Assembly: GCF_900114465.1 (NCBI RefSeq) | Contig: NZ_FOTD01000014.1 | Location: 20,319 to 84,318 of the forward strand | Length of the DNA: 64,000 bases | Origin: Trichococcus palustris | Lineage (GTDB): Bacteria > Bacillota > Bacilli > Lactobacillales > Aerococcaceae | Direction of reading: 5' to 3' | Shown here: positions 48,730-58,210 of the stretch, in pieces | How the letters are laid out: each line of letters opens with the position of its first letter | Numbering within the stretch: the stretch's first letter is position 1 | Made by a program: the position numbers and the translations under genes | Notes under the pieces: model-generated | Told to the model about the DNA's origin: nothing | Seen by the model: only the letters and a program-made list of their open reading frames with translations | Databases searched by the model: none

Positions 48730-49414
48730 GATGCGCTTCTTGCCATTTTTCTTCGGCTTCCGGATTTTTTAAGTATTCCGGGACAAAAAGATGCGGATCG
48801 ACTGCTGTTTCATGGATGGAGAGCGCCGCCAAAACGCTCGCGCGCGGCAAAGCCTGAGACTCTCCGGCAAAACGGGCCCGTTCCCCAAAAAGTTCGCTGA
48901 TGCGTTCCTGATAGATGGCAACGTCTTCCCCAATAAATAGGTAGTTCCCTTCTTCCGCCAATAACCGGCTAAACCATTCTTCGCTGGCAATGTGGATATC
49001 CGGGATGCTGTTCACCAATTTTTGGTTTTCAAATCGGTAAACACCCGTGTAGCAATTTCTTCTGCGGGCGTCAATGATGGGAACGATGCGAGCGGTCGTC
49101 CCTTCCCCGTTTGCGGCAATGACTTTCAGGCTGGAGACCGACACTAATGGCAGACCTAAAGTCCAAGCCAACGTTTTCGCAATCGTTGCACCGATCCGTA
49201 CCCCAGTATAAGAACCCGGACCTTTCGCAACCGCAATGCTTTCCAAAGCGGACGGTTCCCATCCGGCAATGGTCAACACACGGTCGATGGCTGGCATCAA
49301 TTGCGTACTGTGCTGTAAATTTCCGTTTGTACTTATTTCTGCAACCAATCGTCCGTTGTCTATGACAGCTGCGCTCATGGTCTGATTCGAGGATTCAATG
49401 GCTAATATTTTCAC
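48680..49414 (-). CDS. tsaB: tRNA threonylcarbamoyladenosine biosynthesis protein TsaB
   Basis: TsaB is the scaffold partner of TsaD in t6A synthesis. The 244 residues carry the ASKHA-type start ILAIESSNQTMSAAV, then VAKGPGSYTGVRIGATIAKT (near 65-84), the hallmark of the family. tsaE is not here. It is the first gene of the four-gene run; an extended -10 (TGCTATACT, minus strand near 49448-49456) lies upstream. Confidence 0.95.
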   Translation of the reverse strand: MKILAIESSNQTMSAAVIDNGRLVAEISTNGNLQHSTQLMPAIDRVLTIAGWEPSALESIAVAKGPGSYTGVRIGATIAKTLAWTLGLPLVSVSSLKVIAANGEGTTARIVPIIDARRRNCYTGVYRFENQKLVNSIPDIHIASEEWFSRLLAEEGNYLFIGEDVAIYQERISELFGERARFAGESQALPRASVLAALSIHETAVDPHLFVPEYLKNPEAEEKWQEAHHEKRREDYVERIDSSI

Positions 49415-49469
49415 CTATTGTTCCTCCTTTCGGTGATTTTGTCTAATCTAGTATAGCATTTATTCCGAA

Positions 49470-49547
49470 CGATAAAAAGCGGAGGGTGGAACGAAAGCCG
49501 TTTAAGCTCCGAATCGCCGGAGGGAAGAACGGACTTTATCGCATTTT
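49470..49547 (+). other. Structured intergenic element, possible small RNA or terminator
   Basis: Arms CGATAAA (49470-49476) and TTTATCG (49535-49541) enclose an inner hairpin CTCCG/CGGAG (49508-49521). On the plus strand the 3' arm is followed by CATTTTTT, which resembles an intrinsic terminator, yet no plus-strand gene ends here. Confidence 0.4.
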
Positions 49548-49663
49548 TTGCCATTCCTCACGCCTTTTTAAATCGACGTTGGCACTGCTGACTTTAGGCC
49601 CCAGATCAGGAATAGTCCGCAAATGTTAAAAAAACGAAAAAAGGGCTGTCCAAGGGGTATCAT

Positions 49664-49713
49664 TTGCTTATCCAAACAAATAAGGTAAAATACAAATATA
49701 GAAAACGTTTACT
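49664..49713 (+). promoter_or_regulatory. csbD promoter and cre-like site
   Basis: TTGCTT (49664-49669) and TAAAAT (49686-49691) are 16 bp apart. AGAAAACGTTTACT (49700-49713), just downstream, matches the cre core and 12 of 14 positions as I score it. Confidence 0.55.
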
Positions 49714-49749
49714 TCACTAAGAATTTGATTACTTTAAGGAGGAATTGTC

Positions 49750-50016
49750 ATGAGTTCAGAAATGGAAGATAAATTAAAAGGCGTGAAGGACAAGGTTGTC
49801 GGTAAAGCAAAAGAAATCTATGGGGAAATCGTGGATGATCCGGATAAAGAGCTAGAAGGAAAACTGCAGCATGCAAAAGGTCATGCCGAAACAAAAATCG
49901 GTAAAGCGAAGGATGAGGCTGACGATAAACTGAAAGATGCAAAAGAGAAAGCCGAAGAAACCTCAGATAACTTAAAACGCAAAATAAACGACAAGATTGA
50001 TGACTGGAAAGAATAA
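49750..50016 (+). CDS. CsbD-family stress protein
   Basis: The 88-residue protein is very charged and almost entirely helical (36% Lys/Glu/Asp by eye), with the CsbD start MEDKLKGVKDKVVGKAKE. Three amphipathic repeats of K-D-K-x2-G-K-A type are visible. CsbD proteins accumulate in stress and stationary phase in many bacteria; their activity is unknown. The start has AAGGAGG. A cre-like site by the promoter suggests catabolite control. Confidence 0.85.
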   Translation: MSSEMEDKLKGVKDKVVGKAKEIYGEIVDDPDKELEGKLQHAKGHAETKIGKAKDEADDKLKDAKEKAEETSDNLKRKINDKIDDWKE

Positions 50017-50037
50017 AGGCCGTTCATCACGCTATAA

Positions 50038-50076
50038 AATAAGGGCCGGGAAAATTTTCCCGGCCCTTATTTTGCA
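50038..50076. terminator. Bidirectional terminator between csbD and galR
   Basis: The stem AAATAAGGGCCGGGAAAA/TTTTCCCGGCCCTTATTT is a perfect palindrome. Confidence 0.9.
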
Positions 50077-52649
<2,573 letters not shown>

Positions 52650-52743
52650 TATAACATAGCCCCTCAGGTAAAAATTGCCTTATTTTTTATCTTTTATTTA
52701 CTCGTTTTATTTATTTTTAATCATCAAAAAAACTGCTTACTAA

Positions 52744-52772
52744 TTGACAGTCCCTTTTCGGCATGATACAAT
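52744..52772 (+). promoter_or_regulatory. Promoter of the mhqO-like operon
   Basis: Consensus TTGACA (52744-52749) and TACAAT (52767-52772) are 17 bp apart, one of the strongest promoters in the window. Confidence 0.8.
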
Positions 52773-52789
52773 CACTTCGAATTAAAGAT
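52771..52789 (+). promoter_or_regulatory. Possible operator after the mhqO-like promoter
   Basis: The imperfect inverted repeat ATCacTTCGAAttAAAGAT overlaps the -10 and transcription start. Its ATC...GAT ends and central TTCGAA recall MhqR-type MarR operators, but no regulator gene is adjacent. Confidence 0.3.
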
Positions 52790-52845
52790 ATACTAAGACG
52801 AAATATAAAAATTGGGAAATAAACAGCCAAGGGAGATAATATATC

Positions 52846-53778
52846 ATGAAAAAAACAATGGGGATCCATCATATTACAGCAATCGTGGGCCATCCACAGG
52901 AAAATGTCGATTTTTATGCGGGCGTGCTGGGCATGCGCATGATCAAACAGACCGTTAACTTCGATGATCCGGGAACGTATCATCTGTACTTCGACAATGA
53001 AGGCGGCGAGCCGGGAACAATCATCACCTTCTTCCCGTGGGTAAATTCGCGCCAAGGCGTCATCGGCGACGGACAAGTCGGGATTACGGCCTATGCGGTA
53101 CCCGTCGGATCTTTAGGATTCTGGGAAGAGCGCCTGACAAAATACAAAGTGCCGTTCGATAAAACCAGCCGCTTCGGTGAAACCTATTTGGACTTCGATG
53201 ATCCCCACGGCCTGCATTTGGAAATCGTTGAACGCGAAAAGGGTAATAACAATACTTATAGCTTCAACGGTGTACCGGCTGAACATGCCATCAAAGGTTT
53301 TGCGGGTGCCGTATTGTTGACCGGAGCACCTGAAGAAACGGCTTCCGTAGTGGAAGACGTGATGGGCTTGGAAAGAGTGGCGCAAGAAGACGACTTGATC
53401 CGTTTCCGGTCCGAAGGGAACATCGGCAATATCGTCGATATCAAAATGACCTCTGTCGGAGCAGGCGTAATGGGTGTCGGAACGGTGCACCATATCGCTT
53501 GGAGAGCAAACGATGAACAGGATCACCTGGATTGGTTAAGACACGTTGCAGCCATGGGGCAACATCCAACACCGGTCCGCGACCGCAATTACTTCAAAGC
53601 TTTATACTTCAGAGAAAAAGGCGGCATCCTGTTCGAAATCGCATCTGATTCTCCTGGCTTCGCTGTCGATGAAACACGCGAAAGAATGGGTGAAAAATTG
53701 ATGTTGCCGCCGCAATACGAAGGCAGACGTGCTGAATTGACGGCCGGCCTGATCCCCTTTACCGTACGCGAAGTATAA
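52846..53778 (+). CDS. Ring-cleaving dioxygenase of the VOC family (MhqO-like)
   Basis: The 310 residues hold two glyoxalase/VOC halves. The N-terminal start GIHHITAIVGHPQENVDFY carries the first metal His. The middle has GLHLEIVERE, and the second half has VHHIAWRAN and GILFEIASDSPGF with the second metal site. This matches MhqO-type hydroquinone dioxygenases. It is followed by an MhqD-like carboxylesterase, an arrangement like Bacillus mhqNOD, used against quinones. The true substrate is unknown. Confidence 0.87.
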   Translation: MKKTMGIHHITAIVGHPQENVDFYAGVLGMRMIKQTVNFDDPGTYHLYFDNEGGEPGTIITFFPWVNSRQGVIGDGQVGITAYAVPVGSLGFWEERLTKYKVPFDKTSRFGETYLDFDDPHGLHLEIVEREKGNNNTYSFNGVPAEHAIKGFAGAVLLTGAPEETASVVEDVMGLERVAQEDDLIRFRSEGNIGNIVDIKMTSVGAGVMGVGTVHHIAWRANDEQDHLDWLRHVAAMGQHPTPVRDRNYFKALYFREKGGILFEIASDSPGFAVDETRERMGEKLMLPPQYEGRRAELTAGLIPFTVREV

Positions 53779-53803
53779 CCCCATCAGAGAGCGAGGAATA
53801 AAA

Positions 53804-54412
53804 ATGAGCCATCACCATATTTTCAAGCAAGGAAATCCTGACAAACCGATCCTGTTACTTTTACATGGGACAGGCGGCGATGAAAAAGACCTGCTGTTTT
53901 TGGGAGAATTGATCGATCCCGAGGCATCCATCCTGAGCGTGCGCGGTAACGTCAGCGAAGGCGGCATGAACCGCTTCTTCCGCCGCTTAGCGGAAGGCGT
54001 TTTTGATGAAGCCGACCTGGATTTCAGGACAAAAGAATTGGTCACCTTCTTGGATGAGACAGCCAAAGAATATGGCTTCAATCGTCAAAACATCGTTGCC
54101 ATCGGCTACTCAAATGGTGCAAATATCGCCGGGAGTATGATATACTCTTTCAAAGATACGGTAAAAGGTGCTATTCTGCATCATCCGATGGTGCCATTTC
54201 GTAACCGTGAATTGCCTGATTTGCACAACGTTCCCGTCTTCATTGGAGCCGGGACAAATGACCCCATGTGCGCACCGGCTGAAAGTATAGAATTGAAAAC
54301 AACGCTTGAAGGAGCCGGAAGTGACGTTTCCATCTATTGGGGGAATGCTGGACACTCACTGACCAACGAAGAAGTAACAGCTGCAAAAGCTTGGTACAAC
54401 AAAAACTTCTGA
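53804..54412 (+). CDS. Alpha/beta-hydrolase carboxylesterase (MhqD-like)
   Basis: The 202 residues form a small esterase. Oxyanion motif LLLHGTGGDEKDL lies near 20, nucleophile AIGYSNGANIAGSM near 105, an acid in AGTNDPMCAPAES near 150, and the catalytic His in WGNAGHSLTNEE near 182. It is 25 bp after the dioxygenase gene and likely cotranscribed. Family members in Bacillus are induced by catechol and quinones. Confidence 0.87.
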   Translation: MSHHHIFKQGNPDKPILLLLHGTGGDEKDLLFLGELIDPEASILSVRGNVSEGGMNRFFRRLAEGVFDEADLDFRTKELVTFLDETAKEYGFNRQNIVAIGYSNGANIAGSMIYSFKDTVKGAILHHPMVPFRNRELPDLHNVPVFIGAGTNDPMCAPAESIELKTTLEGAGSDVSIYWGNAGHSLTNEEVTAAKAWYNKNF

Positions 54413-54442
54413 CGCCTCCTTCCTAGGAAAGGAGCATATAAA

Positions 54443-54739
54443 GTGAAAAAATTATTGGACAGAATCAACGAATTGGCACGCAAAGCAAAGACGATGGAAG
54501 GTTTGACCGAAACGGAAAAGATCGAACAACAACAATTGCGCCAAGAATATATCCAATCCTTCCGTAGTTCTTTTGATGACATTCTTTTGAATTCAAAAGT
54601 CTACGATCCAGAGGGCAATGACATCACCCCGCAAAAATTGGTCGATGCCCAAAAAGAAAAACGTCGCAAAAACATCACTTCCATTTTGGGAAGCGATAAA
54701 ATAACTTTCCTGAACGAACAGGATAAAAAGAAAAAATAA
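54443..54739 (+). CDS. DUF896 (YnzC-like) small protein
   Basis: The 98-residue protein starts LLDRINELARKAKTMEGLTE, the typical DUF896 two-helix bundle (residues ~1-60). A variable basic tail follows, ending in QDKKKK. Function is unknown; YnzC of Bacillus is controlled with SOS genes. No LexA box is seen here. It follows the esterase gene by 30 bp and probably shares the transcript. Confidence 0.85.
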   Translation: MKKLLDRINELARKAKTMEGLTETEKIEQQQLRQEYIQSFRSSFDDILLNSKVYDPEGNDITPQKLVDAQKEKRRKNITSILGSDKITFLNEQDKKKK

Positions 54740-54751
54740 TTCATTAGAAAT

Positions 54752-54800
54752 AAAGAAGGAGACATTTGCGCCATGCGCAAATGCCTCCTTCTTTGTTTTT
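54752..54800. terminator. Bidirectional terminator between DUF896 and proS
   Basis: The long stem AAAGAAGGAG-CATTTGCG pairs with CGCAAATG-CTCCTTCTTT, with T runs on both strands. For proS it lies beyond the hairpin repeat. Confidence 0.85.
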
Positions 54801-54944
54801 AGTCGAGTTCTGAATCCTGTTTAGTCGAACTCTGAATTGCAGAACGGACGTCCACTTCACACCCAAGGATTAAATCTGAAAAAACACAGATTTTATCCTT
54901 GGGTGCTCCAGTGATTCCGTTCTAAACGCAATTCATCGTATCCT
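54800..54944 (-). repeat. Modular hairpin repeat, copy 3 (module A plus end motif)
   Basis: Module A (54822-54944) keeps outer arms GAATTGC (54834-54840)/GCAATTC (54928-54934) and AGAACGG/CCGTTCT, and the cap AAATCTG/CAGATTT. Its variable stem is ACCCAAGGAT (54861-54870)/ATCCTTGGGT (54895-54904), unrelated to copy 2 yet fully paired. An extra end motif TAGTCGAGTTCTGAAT lies at 54800. It begins 2 nt after the proS stop. Confidence 0.85.
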
Positions 54945-54946
54945 CT

Positions 54947-56386
54947 TTAATAAGCTCTTGCTAGCCATACTGTATGTTTGGCAGGTTTGCCTGATACGAT
55001 ACAGGTTGTTTTTTCGACTGGCGGGTTGAACGGAATATTGCGGGTCGTGAAGCCCGTTTCTTCTTTGATTCTTGCTTCCGTTTCAAGCTCGCCGTCCCAT
55101 CCGGCCAATACGAATCCAGGGATTTCGCCTTCCGCCTTTTTAGCTTCGATATGTGCTTTCAGTTCATCCAACGTATCGATGTTGGTGTATTCGTTGGCTT
55201 TGCGGTTTTCGCGTGCCGTTTCCAATAAGCGGACTTGCATGTCAGCCAATGCTTTCGGTACGAAGGTTGCGATGTCATCCAAAGATACGGCCACTTTGTC
55301 GGAAAGGTCGCGCATTTTCACCATTACTTGGTTGTTTTCCATATCGCGCGGTCCGAATTCGATGCGCATCGGTACGCCCTTCAGTTCCCACTCATTGAAT
55401 TTGAATCCAGGCGAGTTATCGCTGTCGTCCAAGTGAACGCGGATACCGGCGGACTTCAATTCGGATTGCAATACTTCCAGACGTTCCACGATTTCCGGTT
55501 TCTTCTTCCATGGACCGACCGGCATCAAGACAACTTGTTTGGATGCGACTTTAGGCGGCAATACCAATCCTTGGTCATCGCCATGGACCATGATCAGCGC
55601 ACCAATCAAACGTGTGGAGACGCCCCAAGAAGTAGTATGCGCATAAACGTGCTCGTTATCACGGTTCAAGTATTTGATGTCGAATGCTTCCGCGAATTTC
55701 GTGCCCATGTAGTGGGAAGTACCAGCCTGTACTGCTTTTCCGTCTTTCATCATTGCTTCTACAGAGAAAGTATCAACCGCACCAGCGAAACGTTCTGAAG
55801 GTGTTTTTTGCCCTTCGTAGACAGGGACGGCCAATAGTTCTTCGATGACTTCTTTGTAGACTTGCAGCATACGCATGGTGCGTTTGCGCGCATCCTCTTC
55901 GTCGGTATGGGCAGTATGCCCTTCTTGCCATAGGAATTCAGAAGTACGCAAGAACGGCAAAGTTTTCTTTTCCCAACGGAATACGTTTGCCCATTGGTTG
56001 ATTTCCATCGGCAAATCGCGGTAGGAATTGATCCAGTCGCTGAATGCCGTGCCGATCATCGTTTCGGAAGTCGGACGCAATGCCAAACGTTCTTCCAATT
56101 TTTCGCCGGCAGCTTCCGTTACCCATGGCAATTCCGGGCTGAAGCCTTCGATATGGTCTTTTTCTTTTGTGAAGAATGATTCTGGGATCAACATCGGGAA
56201 ATAGGCGTTGCGGATGCCTTCCTCTTTGAAGCGTGCGTTGAACTCTTCCTGGATGTGTTCCCAGATTTCATAGCTGTCCGGTTTGAAAATGATGCAGCCG
56301 CGCACCGGCGAATAATCCATCAGATCAGCTTGCTTGATGGTTTGGATATACCATGCAGAAAAATCTTCTTTTTGTAAAGTACTCAT
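54947..56386 (-). CDS. proS: Prolyl-tRNA synthetase, short archaeal/eukaryal-like type
   Basis: ProS charges tRNA-Pro. The 479 residues are the class II catalytic core with motif 2 (VFRWEKKTLPFLRTSEFLWQ), motif 3 (VSTRLIGALIMVHGDDQGL, with GALIMVHGD) and a C-terminal extension. The INS editing domain found in the ~570-residue bacterial type is absent. The start is MSTLQKEDFSAWY after TTAGGAGG. A T-box leader precedes it, so transcription depends on uncharged tRNA-Pro. A hairpin repeat follows the stop codon. Confidence 0.95.
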   Translation of the reverse strand: MSTLQKEDFSAWYIQTIKQADLMDYSPVRGCIIFKPDSYEIWEHIQEEFNARFKEEGIRNAYFPMLIPESFFTKEKDHIEGFSPELPWVTEAAGEKLEERLALRPTSETMIGTAFSDWINSYRDLPMEINQWANVFRWEKKTLPFLRTSEFLWQEGHTAHTDEEDARKRTMRMLQVYKEVIEELLAVPVYEGQKTPSERFAGAVDTFSVEAMMKDGKAVQAGTSHYMGTKFAEAFDIKYLNRDNEHVYAHTTSWGVSTRLIGALIMVHGDDQGLVLPPKVASKQVVLMPVGPWKKKPEIVERLEVLQSELKSAGIRVHLDDSDNSPGFKFNEWELKGVPMRIEFGPRDMENNQVMVKMRDLSDKVAVSLDDIATFVPKALADMQVRLLETARENRKANEYTNIDTLDELKAHIEAKKAEGEIPGFVLAGWDGELETEARIKEETGFTTRNIPFNPPVEKTTCIVSGKPAKHTVWLARAY

Positions 56387-56428
56387 ATTTTTCCTCCTAA
56401 TTTTTAAATCCTCTTCTTATTTGAATGC

Positions 56429-56675
56429 AAAAAAATAAGCATAGTCCATCCTTAACAAGGACGAAATATACTTTCCTGACGTATTTCCGCGGTACCACCT
56501 TCATTGGCCTCCATTTATTGCGAAAGCCCAACTCAACTTCTGGTAACGGCAGAAAGCCGGCCATATTTCTATGACTATTTGCCAGGCAGGTTCAATGAAT
56601 CAGCGGGGGTCTCTCTTCCAGCCATGGAAAGACTCTCTTTACCCATCATTTATCTACTAATCCTCACACTCATGC
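56429..56675 (-). promoter_or_regulatory. T-box riboswitch (proS leader)
   Basis: On the minus strand the leader holds the AGTAGA of Stem I (near 56651-56660), a candidate specifier CCT in GAACCTGCC (56588-56590), and the T-box sequence AAGGTGGTACCGCGG (56487-56501). A terminator hairpin ending in TTATTTTTTTG (56429-56463) follows. Proline specificity is set by the gene and the CCT codon; CCC nearby is a second candidate. Confidence 0.9.
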
Positions 56676-56681
56676 CCCTCT

Positions 56682-56710
56682 ATTGTATGAGAAACGGAAT
56701 GGAAATTCAA
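56682..56710 (-). promoter_or_regulatory. proS promoter
   Basis: On the minus strand, TTGAAT (56705-56710) and TACAAT (56682-56687) are 17 bp apart, just before the T-box leader. Confidence 0.7.
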
Positions 56711-56745
56711 TCTTTTTTTCCGCATACCTTCCCCTATACAAAATG

Positions 56746-56777
56746 AAGAGGGTTCGGGACAATCCCGAACCCCCCTA
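56746..56777 (-). terminator. Terminator of the malic enzyme-fumC operon
   Basis: On the minus strand, GGGTTCGGGA/TCCCGAACCC form a stem followed by a weak T-rich stretch, TCTTCATTTT. Confidence 0.75.
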
Positions 56778-56820
56778 TCACTCAGTTTTTCAGTTCTGAA
56801 ACATGCTACTTGCAGCTAAA

Positions 56821-58185
56821 CTAGACCATCTTTTTAGGGTCCACATAGGCATCGAATTCGTCAGCCGTCACATGACCGAGGGCGACTGCCGCTTCTTTCA
56901 ATGATGTCCCGTCCAAAAATGCTTTTTGTGCAATCTTAGCGGATTTTTCATAGCCGATGTATGGATTCAATGCCGTAACAAGCATCAGCGAATTCGTTAA
57001 ATTATGCTTGATTCTTTCTTGGTCGGCCTGAATGCCGCTTGCACAATGTTCATCAAAACTGATCAATGAATCTGACAGCAATTCGACAGATTGCAGGAAA
57101 CTATTGATGATCAATGGCATATAGGTATTCAGTTGGAAAGATCCTTGTGAGGCCGCCATCCCGATTGCCGTATCATTTGCGATCACTTGGATGCAGACCA
57201 TCGTCACCGCTTCGGATTGGGTCGGATTCACTTTCCCTGGCATAATAGAGCTGCCTGGTTCATTCATCGGAATGCTGATTTCGCCGATGCCGCTTCTAGG
57301 ACCGCTTGCCAGCCAACGCACATCATTGGCTATTTTGTAGAAGTTCGTAGCCAGTGCCTTGATGGCGCCATGCGTATGTACCATAGCATCCTTGCTAGTC
57401 AAGGCATGAAATTTATTTTCCGCTCCGATAAATGGGACACCTGTTCTTGCCGCTACGATTTCAATCGTAGCCTGAATGAACGCTGGATTAGCATTCAACC
57501 CGGTCCCTACCGCCGTTCCGCCTAGAGCCAGTTTTTTGAGGTATTTGAGGGTATCGTCAATCATTGACTTTGTTTCCTCAAGCATGACACGCCATGCGCT
57601 GATTTCCTGCCCTAGCGTCAAAGGTGTCGCATCCTGCAGGTGGGTACGTCCCAATTTTACGATATCTTCATTTTCTTTTTCCAACCGTAATAAGGTCGCA
57701 ACCAGAACATCGATGGCAGGATATAATTTATCCTGCACGTTCAGCACACTCGCGATGTGCATCGCTGCCGGAAACACATCATTTGAACTTTGCCCTTTGT
57801 TCACATGGTCATTCGGATGGATAAGCGCTTCTCCGATCAGTTGATTTCCGCGGTTTGCTAAAACTTCGTTTACGTTCATATTGGATTGCGTTCCGCTGCC
57901 GGTTTGCCACACGGCTAACGGAAATTGATCATCCCATTGCCCTGCCAATACTTCATCCGCAGCCGCTACAATCCCTTCGACGCGTTTTTCATCCAACATA
58001 CCCAATTGTTGATTTGCCAAAGCTGCTGCCCGTTTAATTTGCACCAGCGCATAAATGACTTCCATGGGGATTTTTTCTTTGCCTATTCTGAAGTTTTCCA
58101 AACTGCGTTGCGTTTGGGCACCCCATAATTTATCTTTTCCTACTTTTACTTCACCCAATGAATCGTGCTCAATCCGATATTCCAT
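56821..58185 (-). CDS. fumC: Class II fumarate hydratase
   Basis: FumC interconverts fumarate and malate without iron. The 454 residues match the family: GSGTQSNMNVNEVLANR near 97, GRTHLQDATP near 185, and the SS-loop GSSIMPGKVNPTQSE near 315. The start ATG 58183-58185 is 8 nt after AAAGGAG. It follows the malic/malolactic enzyme gene by 25 bp, so the two likely act in series. Confidence 0.95.
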   Translation of the reverse strand: MEYRIEHDSLGEVKVGKDKLWGAQTQRSLENFRIGKEKIPMEVIYALVQIKRAAALANQQLGMLDEKRVEGIVAAADEVLAGQWDDQFPLAVWQTGSGTQSNMNVNEVLANRGNQLIGEALIHPNDHVNKGQSSNDVFPAAMHIASVLNVQDKLYPAIDVLVATLLRLEKENEDIVKLGRTHLQDATPLTLGQEISAWRVMLEETKSMIDDTLKYLKKLALGGTAVGTGLNANPAFIQATIEIVAARTGVPFIGAENKFHALTSKDAMVHTHGAIKALATNFYKIANDVRWLASGPRSGIGEISIPMNEPGSSIMPGKVNPTQSEAVTMVCIQVIANDTAIGMAASQGSFQLNTYMPLIINSFLQSVELLSDSLISFDEHCASGIQADQERIKHNLTNSLMLVTALNPYIGYEKSAKIAQKAFLDGTSLKEAAVALGHVTADEFDAYVDPKKMV

Positions 58186-58210
58186 CGACACAGCTCCTTT
58201 ACACTCTTTA

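Larger units (their letters stand above)
49415..49749. other. tsaB-csbD intergenic region
   Basis: Divergent promoters for tsaB and csbD flank a structured stretch at 49470-49550. No open frame is convincing. Confidence 0.5.

Noticed and set aside
49620..49665. SigmaB-type promoter for csbD (GGGTAT)
   Set aside because: No GTTT-type -35 lies at the right spacing and most Lactobacillales lack SigB; a housekeeping promoter nearby is better.
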